A stretch of DNA of 64,000 bases from Micromonospora sp. WMMD980 (GTDB lineage Bacteria; Actinomycetota; Actinomycetes; Mycobacteriales; Micromonosporaceae): assembly GCF_029626035.1 (NCBI RefSeq), contig NZ_JARUBE010000003.1, forward strand, positions 186,001-250,000. The letters run 5' to 3'. The translations under genes were made by a program, and so were the position numbers. How positions within the stretch are numbered: the stretch's first letter is position 1; every line of letters starts with the position of its first letter. Positions 1 to 10,439 of the stretch are shown piece by piece. The notes under the pieces are model-generated. The model saw nothing but the letters and a program-made list of their open reading frames with translations, was not told where the DNA came from and made no database searches.

Positions 1-702
1 ACCACCTGCTCCGGTGCCGGCACCGCCGCCGGCACCCACCTGGCGACCTGCGAGGCGTGCGGTGGTCGGGGCGAGGTGCAGTCGGTGCAGCGGACGTTCC
101 TCGGCCAGGTGGTCTCCGCCCGGCCGTGCACCGTCTGCCAGGGCTACGGCACCACGATCCCGCACCCCTGCCCGACCTGCGCCGGCGACGGCCGGGTGCG
201 CACCCGCCGCTCGCTGACCGTCAAGATCCCGGCCGGCGTCGAGGACGGCATGCGGATCCGGCTGGCCCAGCAGGGCGAGGTCGGCCCGGGCGGCGGCACC
301 GCCGGCGACCTCTACGTCGAGATCCACGAACGGACCCACGACGTCTACTCCCGCAAGGGCGACGACCTGCACTGCCGGGTCACCGTGCCGATGACCGCCG
401 CCGCGCTCGGCACCCGGCTGACCATCAAGACGCTCGACAGCGAGGAGGTCGTCGACGTCAAGCCGGGCACCCAGCCCGGCAGCACGCTGCGGCTGCGCGC
501 CCGCGGCGTGCCGCACCTGCGCGGCACCGGTCGGGGCGACCTCTACGTCCACCTGGACGTGCGCACCCCGACCAAACTCGACGCCGACCAGGAGCGGATG
601 CTGCGCGACTTCGCCAAGACCCGGGGCGAGGAGGTCGCCGAGCTGACCAAGCAGGGCGGCTTCTTCTCCCGGATGCGTGACGCCTTCAACGGGCACGCCT
701 GA
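1..702 (+). CDS. dnaJ: DnaJ-type co-chaperone, C-terminal part (5' end outside window)
   Basis: Hsp40 co-chaperone that delivers unfolded clients to DnaK and stimulates its ATPase; cytoplasmic. The window starts inside the cysteine-rich zinc domain: TCSGAG, CEACGG, CTVCQGYG and CPTCAGDG repeats are visible, followed by the two beta-sandwich client-binding domains (SLTVKIPAGV, GDLYVEIHER) and the C-terminal dimerisation region. The J domain and Gly/Phe linker lie upstream of base 1. Reading frame 1 is open from the window edge. The next gene starts immediately after its stop, so the two are probably co-transcribed. By neighbourhood (rsmE, phoH) this is the DnaJ2 paralogue rather than the dnaK-operon copy; that is inference. 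Confidence 0.95.
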   Translation, partial: TTCSGAGTAAGTHLATCEACGGRGEVQSVQRTFLGQVVSARPCTVCQGYGTTIPHPCPTCAGDGRVRTRRSLTVKIPAGVEDGMRIRLAQQGEVGPGGGTAGDLYVEIHERTHDVYSRKGDDLHCRVTVPMTAAALGTRLTIKTLDSEEVVDVKPGTQPGSTLRLRARGVPHLRGTGRGDLYVHLDVRTPTKLDADQERMLRDFAKTRGEEVAELTKQGGFFSRMRDAFNGHA

Positions 703-703
703 C

Positions 704-1438
704 GTGTCGGCGCCGCTGTTCCTGGTCGAGGCGCTGCCCACCGGTGACACGGTGACGCTGGACGGCCCGGAGGGGCATCACGCGGCCACCGTGCAGCGGC
801 TGCGCGTCGGCCAGGAGCTGCTGCTCGCCGACGGCCGGGGCGGCACCGCCGCCGCGGTGGTCACCGCCGTCGGCCGGGGCGCCCTCGACCTGCGGATCAC
901 CGACCGGGGGTACGCCGACGCGTGCGTCCCCCGGCTGGTCGTGGTGCAGGGGATCGCCAAGGGCGACCGGGGCGAGCTGGCCGTGCAGGCGATGACCGAG
1001 GTCGGGGTGGACGAGATCGTCCCCTGGGCGGCGGCCCGCTCGGTGGCGCAGTGGCGCGGCGACCGGGGCGTACGGGCCCGGGAGAAGTGGGCCTTCACCG
1101 CCCGGGAGGCCGCCAAGCAGGCCCGCCGCCCGTGGCTGCCGGTGGTGGCCGGCGCCCCGGACGAGTCCACCGCCACGGTGGCTCGGCGGATCGCCGGCGC
1201 CGCCGCGACGTTCGTGCTGCACGAGGAGGCCGCCGAGCGGCTGACCGCGGCCGAGCTGCCGCCGACGGGCGAGATCGTCCTGGTGGTCGGCCCGGAGGGC
1301 GGCATCGCCGACGAGGAGCTGGCCGCGTTCCGCGAGGCGGGCGCTCGCAGCGTCCGGCTCGGGCCGTCCGTGCTGCGCACCTCGACCGCCGGGGTGGCCG
1401 CGCTCAGCGTGCTCGCCGCCCGCCTCGGTCGCTGGTGA
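704..1438 (+). CDS. rsmE: 16S rRNA (uracil(1498)-N(3))-methyltransferase RsmE
   Basis: Methylates N3 of U1498 in 16S rRNA using S-adenosylmethionine. The 244-residue length and fold signatures fit the family: an N-terminal PUA-like part (MSAPLFLVE...GHHAATVQRLRVG) and a C-terminal SPOUT/trefoil-knot domain with LVVGPEGGIADEEL and LGPSVLRTSTA. I chose GTG at 704, two bases after the dnaJ stop, because family members begin at this point; an in-frame GTG at 677 would add nine residues and overlap dnaJ. It converges on the ppk2-like gene, whose stop lies one base beyond its own, with no terminator between them. Confidence 0.94.
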   Translation: MSAPLFLVEALPTGDTVTLDGPEGHHAATVQRLRVGQELLLADGRGGTAAAVVTAVGRGALDLRITDRGYADACVPRLVVVQGIAKGDRGELAVQAMTEVGVDEIVPWAAARSVAQWRGDRGVRAREKWAFTAREAAKQARRPWLPVVAGAPDESTATVARRIAGAAATFVLHEEAAERLTAAELPPTGEIVLVVGPEGGIADEELAAFREAGARSVRLGPSVLRTSTAGVAALSVLAARLGRW

Positions 1439-1439
1439 C

Positions 1440-2351
1440 TCAGGGGCGCGGGAAGATCGGCACCGGCGGCTCCTCGGGGCCCAGGTCCAGGCCCGCCGGG
1501 CCGATGATCAGCGGGTCGGGCGTGCCGACCACGTCGACGTCCTTGCCGTCGTAGTCGAACCGGTGCAGCACGTGCCGGATCGCCTCCAGCCGGGCCCGCT
1601 TCTTGTCGTTGCTCTTCACCACCGTCCACGGCGCGTCGGCGGTGTCGGTCCAGAAGAACATCGCCTCCTTGGCCTCGGTGTACTCGTCCCAGCGGTCGAG
1701 TGAGGCCAGGTCCATCGGGGACAGCTTCCACTGCCGGACCGGGTCCACCTTGCGCACCACGAACCGGGTGCGCTGCTCGTTGCGCGACACCGAGAACCAG
1801 AACTTGACCATCCGGATCCCGGAGCGCACCAGCATCCGCTCCAGGTCCGGGGCCTGCCGCAGGAACTCCAGATATTCGGTACGCGAACAGAAGCCCATCA
1901 CCCGTTCCACCCCGGCCCGGTTGTACCAGGACCGGTCGAACAGCACCATCTCGCCGGCGGTCGGCAGGTGCGCCAGCCAGCGCTGGAAGTACCACTGGCC
2001 GGCCTCCCGCTCGTCCGGCTTGACCAGGGCGACCACGCTCGCGCCGCGCGGGTTGAGGTGCTCCATGAACCGCTTGATGGTGCCGCCCTTGCCGGCGGCG
2101 TCGCGGCCCTCGAAGAGGATCACCAGCCGCTCGCCGGTCTCCTTGACCCAGTCCTGGAGCTTGAGCAGCTCGATCTGCAGCAGCCGCTTGTGGTGGTCGT
2201 ACTCGTCGCGGTCGAGACGCTGCTCGTAGGGGTAGTCGTCCCGCCACGTCTCGACCGGGCTGCCGTCCGGCCGCAGCAGCACGGGATCGTCGTCGTGCCC
2301 GTCGACCACGCGGTAGTCGGCGGCGATGTCCAGCAGCTCGGTGTCGGCCAT
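1440..2351 (-). CDS. ppk2: Polyphosphate kinase 2 family protein (PPK2)
   Basis: PPK2 enzymes transfer phosphate between polyphosphate and nucleoside di- or monophosphates. In this 303-residue protein the P-loop core is clear: Walker A FEGRDAAGKGGTIKRF near residue 80, lid/arginine motifs, and Walker B LFDRSWYNRAGVERVMGF. The YPYEQRLDRDEY leader and the WKLSPMDLASLDRWDEYTEAKEAMF stretch are typical of single-domain PPK2. This form fits class I (ADP/GDP phosphorylation), but class cannot be fixed by eye. It is convergent with rsmE. Its start is separated from the downstream SDR gene (same strand, transcribed toward it) by 37 bp. Confidence 0.9.
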   Translation of the reverse strand: MADTELLDIAADYRVVDGHDDDPVLLRPDGSPVETWRDDYPYEQRLDRDEYDHHKRLLQIELLKLQDWVKETGERLVILFEGRDAAGKGGTIKRFMEHLNPRGASVVALVKPDEREAGQWYFQRWLAHLPTAGEMVLFDRSWYNRAGVERVMGFCSRTEYLEFLRQAPDLERMLVRSGIRMVKFWFSVSRNEQRTRFVVRKVDPVRQWKLSPMDLASLDRWDEYTEAKEAMFFWTDTADAPWTVVKSNDKKRARLEAIRHVLHRFDYDGKDVDVVGTPDPLIIGPAGLDLGPEEPPVPIFPRP

Positions 2352-2388
2352 ACCCGGGGTATCTACCCCGTCACCCGGTTTCGACGCG

Positions 2389-3159
2389 TCAGCTCCGCAG
2401 GTAGGAGGCGCCGTTCAGGTCGACGATGGTGCCGGCGGCCCACTCCGCCTCCGGGCTGGCCAGCCAGTGCACCGCCGCCGCGATCTCCTCCGGCCGGGCC
2501 ACCCGACCGAACGGCGACTGCGCCCGCACCGCCTCGCCGCGCTCGCTCTTGAGGTGCTCGTTGGTCATGTCGGTCTCCACGAAGCCCGGGGCCACGCAGG
2601 CCACCCCGATCCCGTACGGCGCCAGGGCCACCGCGAGCGACTGTGCCATCGCGTTCATCCCCGCCTTGCTGGCCCCGTACGCCGGGTTGGCCGGCTCGCC
2701 CCGGAACGCGCCCCGCGAGGAGACGTTGACGATCCGGCCGCCCCGCTCCCGCATGTGCTGGGCGGCGCACCAGGACGCGTTCGCCGCGCCGACCAGGTTG
2801 GTGTCGAGCACCTCCCGCCAGCGCGCCCGCCACTGCTCGTAGCTGCTGCCGAAGACCGGGTGCGGCGGGTCGGCCGGCCCGAACACGCCGGCGTTGTTGA
2901 CCAGCACGTCGAGCCCGCCGAGCAGCCCGGCCGCGGAGTCCACCACGGCCCGGACCGCGTCCGGGTCGGCCAGGTCGGCGCGGACCACCACGTGCCCGTC
3001 GCCGGGCAGTTCGGCGCGGAGCGCCTCGGCCAGGTCGGCGGAGTCCCGGTGGTGGATCGCGACCCGGTCCCCGCCGGCCGCGAAGGCCCGCGCCACCGCC
3101 CGCCCGATGCCCCGCGAGGCTCCCGTCACCAGCACCGCCCGTCCCGCCATGCCGGCCAT
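2389..3159 (-). CDS. Short-chain dehydrogenase/reductase (FabG-like)
   Basis: Classical SDR oxidoreductase of 256 residues with NAD(P)-binding TGASRGIGRA near the N terminus, NNAG near residue 90, catalytic Ser in VNVSSRG, and YGASKAG giving the catalytic Tyr and Lys. The C terminus resembles 3-oxoacyl-ACP reductases, but substrate is not predictable. A short insert (PADPPHPVFGSSYEQWRARW) follows NNAG. Start: two in-frame ATGs (3159 and 3150) are possible; the second gives MAGRAVLVTGAS. It is divergent from the HIT-family gene with only 28 bp between start codons, so both promoters are packed into that gap. Confidence 0.88.
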   Translation of the reverse strand: MAGMAGRAVLVTGASRGIGRAVARAFAAGGDRVAIHHRDSADLAEALRAELPGDGHVVVRADLADPDAVRAVVDSAAGLLGGLDVLVNNAGVFGPADPPHPVFGSSYEQWRARWREVLDTNLVGAANASWCAAQHMRERGGRIVNVSSRGAFRGEPANPAYGASKAGMNAMAQSLAVALAPYGIGVACVAPGFVETDMTNEHLKSERGEAVRAQSPFGRVARPEEIAAAVHWLASPEAEWAAGTIVDLNGASYLRS

Positions 3160-3175
3160 CCTGCCGCATGTTCCT

Positions 3176-3181
3176 TACACT
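3176..3181 (+). promoter_or_regulatory. Candidate -10 of a leaderless promoter (HIT gene)
   Basis: TACACT lies six bases before the ATG at 3188, the spacing expected if transcription starts at the first base of the start codon. No Shine-Dalgarno sequence precedes that ATG, consistent with a leaderless mRNA, which is common in actinobacteria. No convincing -35 element is visible. Confidence 0.5.
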
Positions 3182-3187
3182 GCTGCG

Positions 3188-3538
3188 ATGGGAGTCGACT
3201 GCCTGTTCTGCCGGATCGTCGCCGGGGAGATCCCGGCCACCATCGTCCGCGAGTCCGCCACCACGCTGGCCTTCCGGGACATCGACCCGAAGGCGCCCAT
3301 CCACGTGCTGGTGATCCCGAAGGAGCACTACGCGGACGTGGCCACCCTGGCGCAGGGCGATCCGACGCTCGCCGGTGAGCTGCTCAACACCGCCGCGCTG
3401 GTGGCCGAGGAGGAGGGCCTGACGGTGGACGGGTTCCGGCTCATGTTCAACACCGGCCCGTACGGCGGCCAGGAGGTCTTCCACGTGCACGCCCACCTGC
3501 TCGGCGGGGCGCCGCTGGGCCCGATGCTCTGCCGCTGA
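3188..3538 (+). CDS. HIT-family nucleotide hydrolase/transferase
   Basis: Histidine-triad protein of 116 residues, close to the usual size of HINT-type purine nucleoside phosphoramidases. Seen: DCLFCRIVAGEIPA at the N terminus, HVLVIPKEHY in the middle and the catalytic triad HVHAHLLGG near the C terminus. Members hydrolyse AMP linked to lysine, amines or acyl groups; the physiological substrate here is unknown. The start was taken at ATG 3188 because it gives the full family N terminus and sits behind a leaderless-type -10. A serine hydrolase begins three bases after its stop, suggesting co-transcription. Confidence 0.93.
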   Translation: MGVDCLFCRIVAGEIPATIVRESATTLAFRDIDPKAPIHVLVIPKEHYADVATLAQGDPTLAGELLNTAALVAEEEGLTVDGFRLMFNTGPYGGQEVFHVHAHLLGGAPLGPMLCR

Positions 3539-3541
3539 CCG

Positions 3542-4918
3542 GTGACCTCGATCTCCGACCGGCTCGGCCGGATGGTGCGGCAGACCCAGGCCAAGGGGCG
3601 CGTGCCGGCCGTGTCGGCGGCCCTGCACCGGGCGGACCGGCCGCTCTGGACCTGCGCGGTGGGCGGCACCGGCAACGACACCCCGCTCGACGCGGACACC
3701 GTCTTCCGGATCGGCTCGGTCACCAAGACCTTCACCGCGGTGCTGGTCATGCAGTGCCGCGACGACGGGCTGCTCGACCTGGACGACCCGGTCGGGCGGC
3801 ACCTCGACCTGCCCGCGCACGGCGAGCTGACCGTACGCCGGCTGCTGTCGCACACCGCCGGCCTGCAACGCGAGCCGCACGGCGACGTGTGGGACAGCCT
3901 GCGGGCCCCGGCTGTCGACGAACTGCTGGCCGACCTGGCCCGGGCGGAGCGGGTGCTGCCCACCGGCCGCCGCTTCCACTACTCCAACCTGGGCGTGGCG
4001 CTGCTCGGCGAGCTGGTCGCGCGGCGGCGCGGCGGTAGCTGGGCCGAGGTGCTCGCCGACCGGGCGCTCGCCCCGCTCGGGCTGACCGCCACCGCCACCG
4101 GGCCGGGGGCGCGGGACGCCACCGGTCACCTGGTCGACGCCTACTCCGACGAGGCGCACCCGGAACCACCCACCGACTTCGGCGCGGTGGCGCCGGCCGC
4201 CCAGCTCTGGAGCACCGCGCCGGACATGGCCCGCTGGGCGGCGTTCCTGGCCGACCCGGCCGCGCTCGACCCGGCCGGCGCGGTGCTCGCCCCGGCGACC
4301 GTCGAGGAGATGCGCTGGCCGCTCACCACCACCGACGAGGCGCTCTGGTCGGCCGGTTTCGGCCTCGGGCTGATCCTGGTGCCGCAGGCGGACCGGGTGA
4401 CCCACGTGGGGCACGACGGCGCGATGCCCGGCTTCCTGGCCGCCGTCTACGGCCGGCGCGGCGGGGAGGGCACGGCCGGTGCCATGGGCTGCGCGGTGCT
4501 CGGCTCGTCCGGCGCCGGGGTGGAGGTGCTCGACCTGCCCCACGCGCTGCTCGCCGCCGCCGCCGAGCACGACCCGGCCGAGATCGAGCCGTGGCGGCCC
4601 GGGCCGCCCGCCCCGGCGCATCTGCGCGGCATGCTGGGCCGCTGGTGGGGCGAGGGCTTCGAGCAGGTCTTCTCCTGGCACGACGGAGCGCTGCGGGCCC
4701 GCGGCGCGGACGATCCGGCCGGCAAGCCGCCGGCGGTGTTCGCGCCGCTGCCGGAGCGGCCGGATGTGTTCCGCACGGTCTCCGGGCGGGAGGTGGGCGA
4801 GCTGCTCCGGCTCACCCGGGACGAGCGCGGGGTGGTGGTCCGGATGCACTGGGCGACCTACCGCTTCACCCGGCGGCAGGAGGCGTTCGACGGCTACGAC
4901 TTCCGGGCCGGTGGCTGA
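3542..4918 (+). CDS. Serine hydrolase, class C beta-lactamase/penicillin-binding-like
   Basis: Beta-lactamase-fold serine hydrolase of 458 residues. The nucleophile motif SVTKTFTAVL (SxxK) lies near residue 61, the YSN-type motif in HYSNLGVALLGE near residue 143, and an HVGHDGAMPG segment supplies the third (HxG-like) motif. A C-terminal domain of about 110 residues follows the hydrolase fold. No signal peptide is visible, so the protein is probably cytoplasmic; activity could be esterase, peptidase or amidase rather than beta-lactam hydrolysis. GTG 3542 lies three bases after the HIT stop, supporting translational coupling. Confidence 0.87.
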   Translation: MTSISDRLGRMVRQTQAKGRVPAVSAALHRADRPLWTCAVGGTGNDTPLDADTVFRIGSVTKTFTAVLVMQCRDDGLLDLDDPVGRHLDLPAHGELTVRRLLSHTAGLQREPHGDVWDSLRAPAVDELLADLARAERVLPTGRRFHYSNLGVALLGELVARRRGGSWAEVLADRALAPLGLTATATGPGARDATGHLVDAYSDEAHPEPPTDFGAVAPAAQLWSTAPDMARWAAFLADPAALDPAGAVLAPATVEEMRWPLTTTDEALWSAGFGLGLILVPQADRVTHVGHDGAMPGFLAAVYGRRGGEGTAGAMGCAVLGSSGAGVEVLDLPHALLAAAAEHDPAEIEPWRPGPPAPAHLRGMLGRWWGEGFEQVFSWHDGALRARGADDPAGKPPAVFAPLPERPDVFRTVSGREVGELLRLTRDERGVVVRMHWATYRFTRRQEAFDGYDFRAGG

Positions 4919-5052
4919 GCGCCGGGCGCCGGAAAAATGGGCGCGGTGCTCACGGTGCCGACCCGATACGATGGGAGCTACCGCACGCCGCGCCAGCAGG
5001 GCCCGGCGCCGAGATCGGAGAGCAGGTGGCGCAGGGCCCCACGGCCCGACCT

Positions 5053-7182
<2,130 letters not shown>

Positions 7183-7200
7183 CCCACCAGAGGAAGACAG

Positions 7201-7674
7201 TTGTCCATCGAGATCGCCAACGAGTCCGGTGCCGACGTCGACACCGACGCCGTGCTCGCCGTCGCCCGGCACGCCCTCGACGAGATGGGGGTCAACCCCC
7301 TCGCCGAGCTGTCCGTGCTGCTTGTCGACATCGAATACATGTCGGAGCTGAACCACCGCTGGATGGGCGGCGACGGCCCGACCGACGTGCTCGCCTTCCC
7401 CATGGACGAGGGCAGCGTCGACCACGGCCCGGGCGAGAGCGCCCCGGCCGGCGGCGAGCCGGCCCTGCTCGGCGACATCGTGCTCTGCCCGGAGGTGGCG
7501 GCCAAGCAGGCGGCCACCGCCGGGCACTCCTCGGCCGACGAGCTGCACCTGCTCACCGTGCACGGCGTGCTGCACCTGCTCGGCTACGACCACGCCGAGC
7601 CCGAGGAGGAGCGGGAGATGTTCGGTCTCCAGGCCCGGCTGCTGGCCAGCTGGCGGTCGACCCGGTCGCGGTGA
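7201..7674 (+). CDS. ybeY: Endoribonuclease YbeY (rRNA maturation factor)
   Basis: Zinc-dependent endoribonuclease for 16S rRNA 3' end maturation and ribosome quality control. The 157-residue protein has the metal signature [11 protein letters not shown] (three His) near residue 120 and the conserved [24 protein letters not shown] core. Start is TTG at 7201, preceded by a good Shine-Dalgarno (AGAGGAAG about 8 bases upstream); no better ATG/GTG lies in frame before conserved sequence. The stop TGA overlaps the next ATG (TGATG), so translation is coupled with the CBS-domain protein. Confidence 0.95.
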   Translation: MSIEIANESGADVDTDAVLAVARHALDEMGVNPLAELSVLLVDIEYMSELNHRWMGGDGPTDVLAFPMDEGSVDHGPGESAPAGGEPALLGDIVLCPEVAAKQAATAGHSSADELHLLTVHGVLHLLGYDHAEPEEEREMFGLQARLLASWRSTRSR

Positions 7675-9047
7675 TGGTTTCTCTCGCGGCCGGCGCCCCG
7701 GCCGGCCTGCCCGATTTCCAGCTGCTGTTCTTCGGGGCCGGGCTGGTGGTACTCGCCGGCCTGATCGCGATGACCGAGGCGGCGCTGGCCGCGGTGTCCC
7801 CGGCGCGGGCCGCCGAGTTGGCCCGCGACGGTGCGCGCGGCGCGCGGGCCCTCCAGGCGGTCGCCGGCGACGTGGTCCGCCACCTCAACCTGCTGCTGCT
7901 GCTCCGCCTGCTGGCCGAGCTGACCGCGACCACGCTGGTGGCGCTGGTGGCGGTCGACACGTTCGGCGCCGGCTGGCGGGCGGCGCTGGTGACCGCCGGG
8001 GCGATGACGGTGGTGAGCTTCGTGGTGGTCGGTGTCGCGCCGCGCACGCTGGGCCGGCAGCACGCGTACGCGGTCGGCCGCGCGGTCGCGCCGCTGGTGC
8101 GTTGGCTGGGCCGGGCGCTCAACCCGCTGGCGTCGCTGCTGATCCTGATCGGCAACGCGGTCACGCCGGGCAAGGGCTTCCGCGAGGGGCCGTTCGCCAC
8201 CCAGGTCGAGCTGCGCGAGCTGGTCGACCTGGCCGAGCAGCGTGGGGTGGTGGAGCACGGCGAACGCCAGATGATCCACTCGGTCTTCGCGCTCGGCGAG
8301 ACCATCGCCCGGGAGGTGATGGTGCCGCGCACCGAGATGGTCTGGATCGAGGAGCGCAAGACGCTGGCCCAGGCGCTGGCGCTCTTCCTGCGCTCCGGGT
8401 TCTCCCGCATCCCGGTGATCGGCGAGAACGTCGACGACGTGCTCGGGGTGCTCTACCTGAAGGATCTGATCCGGCGCACCCAGGGCGACCGGGGGGCGCG
8501 GCAGATGCCGGTGGCCGAGCTGATGCGCCCGGCGACGTTCGTGCCGGAGTCGAAGCCGGTGGACGACCTGCTCTCCGAGATGCAGGCGGCCCGCAACCAC
8601 CTGGTCATCGTGGTCGACGAGTACGGCGGCACCGGCGGCCTGGTCACCATCGAGGACATCCTGGAGGAGATCGTCGGTGAGATCACCGACGAGTACGATG
8701 TCGAACGCCCGCCGGTGGAGCACCTGCCGGACGGCTCCGTGCGGGTGACCGCCCGGCTGCCGGTGGAGAATCTGGGCGAGCTGTTCGACACCGAGCTGCC
8801 CACCGACGAGGTGGAGACGGTCGGTGGCCTGCTCGCCCAGGCGCTCGGCCGGGTGCCGATCCCCGGCTCCGGGGCCGAGGTGGCCGGTCTGAGCCTGGTC
8901 GCCGAGGGCACCACCGGCCGGCGCAACCGGATCGACACCGTCCTGGTGAGCCGGGCCGGGCCGGGTTCCGCGCCGGAGGGCGTGGGGCCGGCCGAGTCCC
9001 GGGGCAACCCCAACCGTTCCGAGGAGAGGCAACCCGCCGATGCCTGA
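7674..9047 (+). CDS. CBS/DUF21/CorC-domain membrane protein (hemolysin C-like)
   Basis: Membrane protein of 457 residues: an N-terminal DUF21 region with about four transmembrane segments ([60 protein letters not shown]), then a tandem CBS pair ([13 protein letters not shown] to [27 protein letters not shown]) and a C-terminal CorC/HlyC transporter-associated domain. Related proteins are implicated in Mg2+/Co2+ export or regulation; exact role here is inferred. ATG 7674 overlaps the ybeY stop. Its last 8 bases overlap the following gene, so the cluster phoH-ybeY-this-deaminase-like-era is one operon. Confidence 0.9.
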   Translation: MVSLAAGAPAGLPDFQLLFFGAGLVVLAGLIAMTEAALAAVSPARAAELARDGARGARALQAVAGDVVRHLNLLLLLRLLAELTATTLVALVAVDTFGAGWRAALVTAGAMTVVSFVVVGVAPRTLGRQHAYAVGRAVAPLVRWLGRALNPLASLLILIGNAVTPGKGFREGPFATQVELRELVDLAEQRGVVEHGERQMIHSVFALGETIAREVMVPRTEMVWIEERKTLAQALALFLRSGFSRIPVIGENVDDVLGVLYLKDLIRRTQGDRGARQMPVAELMRPATFVPESKPVDDLLSEMQAARNHLVIVVDEYGGTGGLVTIEDILEEIVGEITDEYDVERPPVEHLPDGSVRVTARLPVENLGELFDTELPTDEVETVGGLLAQALGRVPIPGSGAEVAGLSLVAEGTTGRRNRIDTVLVSRAGPGSAPEGVGPAESRGNPNRSEERQPADA

Positions 9048-9426
9048 GTCAGCCGCCGTGCCGGCCGCCCTGCCCACCCCCGCCGATCCGGCCGAGCTGA
9101 GCGCGGAGGACGGCAAGCTCGTCGTGCTGGCCCGGGGCGCCCGGGGCCGGGTGGCGGCCGTGGAGGGCGCGGCGGTCCGCGACCAGGACGGCCGGACGTA
9201 CGCGGCGGCGAGCGTCGCGCTGCCGTCGCTGACCCTGACCGCGCTCCAGTTGGCGGTGGCCTCGGCGGTGGCCGCCGGCGCGAGCCGGCTGGAGGCCGCG
9301 GTGGTGGTGACGGAGGCGTCGACGCTCGACGGGGCGGGGCACGCCGCGGTGCGTGACCTCTCCGCGGACGCGCCGATCCACGTGGCCGCGCCGGACGGCG
9401 CCGTGCTCGGCACGGTGATCGAGTGA
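9040..9426 (+). CDS. Degenerate cytidine-deaminase-like protein (Rv2365c-type)
   Basis: Small protein of 128 residues. The middle part ([31 protein letters not shown]) resembles the helix around the first zinc site of cytidine deaminases, but neither the HAE/CAE motif nor the PCxxC motif is present: there is no cysteine and no histidine where zinc ligands should be. It is therefore unlikely to be a working deaminase. It occupies the same slot between the CBS protein and era as M. tuberculosis Rv2365c. It overlaps both neighbours (8 bp upstream; GTGA downstream), so it is translated from the same operon. Function unknown. Confidence 0.8.
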   Translation: MPESAAVPAALPTPADPAELSAEDGKLVVLARGARGRVAAVEGAAVRDQDGRTYAAASVALPSLTLTALQLAVASAVAAGASRLEAAVVVTEASTLDGAGHAAVRDLSADAPIHVAAPDGAVLGTVIE

Positions 9427-10319
9427 CCACGCCCGAGCTGCGTCCCTATCGGGCCGGCTTCGCCTGTTTCGTCGGGCGGCCGAACGCCGGCAAGTCGACG
9501 CTGACCAACGCGATCGTCGGCACCAAGATCGCGATCACGTCGAGCAAGCCGCAGACCACCCGGCACATCATCCGGGCGGTACTGCACCGGCCGGAGTCGC
9601 AGCTCGTGCTGGTCGACACGCCCGGCCTGCACCGGCCCCGCACGCTGCTCGGCGAGCGCCTCAACGACCTGGTCCGGGAGACCTGGAGCGAGGTCGACGT
9701 GATCGGGCTCTGCGTCCCGGCGAACGAGCCGATCGGCCGGGGCGACCGGTTCATCACCGGCGAGCTGTCCAGCCTCAAGGCCACCGTGCTGGCCGTGGTC
9801 ACCAAGACCGACCTGGTGGACAAGAAGCGGCTGGCCGAGCAGTTGCTCGCGGTGAGCGAGCTGGCCGAGTTCGCGGCGGTCGTGCCGGTGAGCGCGGTCT
9901 CCGGTCACCAGGTCGACACGCTCGTCGACGTGATGACCGACTACCTCCCCGAGTCGCCGCAGCTCTACCCGGACGACATGCTCACCGACGACCCGGAGCA
10001 GGTGCTGGTCGCCGAGCTGGTCCGGGAGGCGGCGTTGGAGGGGGTCCGGGACGAGCTGCCCCACTCCATCGCGGTGGTGGTGGAGGAGATGATCCCGGAG
10101 GGCAACCTCACGAAGATCTATGCGGATCTCTACGTGGAGCGGCCGAGTCAGAAGGCGATCGTGATCGGTCACCGAGGCAGTCGACTCAAGCACGTGGGCA
10201 GTACGGCGCGCCGGCAGATCGAGGAGCTGCTCGGCACCCGGGTCTATCTGGACCTGCACGTCCGGGTGGCGAAGGACTGGCAACGCGACCCGAAGCAGCT
10301 GCGCAAGCTCGGCTTCTGA
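9423..10319 (+). CDS. era: GTPase Era, 30S ribosome assembly factor
   Basis: Ras-like GTPase that binds the 3' end of 16S rRNA during 30S maturation. The 298 residues show G1 [10 protein letters not shown]2 region with [10 protein letters not shown]3 DTPGLH, G4 TKTD, and the C-terminal KH domain with the [23 protein letters not shown] signature followed by [16 protein letters not shown]. Start GTG 9423 overlaps the preceding stop as GTGA. Last gene of the phoH operon; about 120 bp without a gene follow before the acyltransferase. No clear hairpin terminator was seen there. Confidence 0.97.
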   Translation: MTTPELRPYRAGFACFVGRPNAGKSTLTNAIVGTKIAITSSKPQTTRHIIRAVLHRPESQLVLVDTPGLHRPRTLLGERLNDLVRETWSEVDVIGLCVPANEPIGRGDRFITGELSSLKATVLAVVTKTDLVDKKRLAEQLLAVSELAEFAAVVPVSAVSGHQVDTLVDVMTDYLPESPQLYPDDMLTDDPEQVLVAELVREAALEGVRDELPHSIAVVVEEMIPEGNLTKIYADLYVERPSQKAIVIGHRGSRLKHVGSTARRQIEELLGTRVYLDLHVRVAKDWQRDPKQLRKLGF

Positions 10320-10439
10320 GGTCAGCTTCAGCCAGGATTATGGGGCATCTCACCTCGACCGGGCGTCCTTACACGTTTCACAGCTTGCCGGAGCAGGGTA
10401 GGACCCTGTGCCTCTGCCCCCGAGCCCTGCTGCGAGCTG

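Noticed and set aside
2363..4849. 828-codon minus-strand ORF opposite the HIT and serine hydrolase genes
   Set aside because: Its translation is Arg/Gly/His-rich without any domain; it mirrors GC-rich codons of well-supported genes and runs across several of them.
3542..4918. Serine hydrolase as an antibiotic-resistance beta-lactamase
   Set aside because: SxxK and YSN motifs define the fold only; there is no signal peptide and many such proteins are esterases or peptidases.
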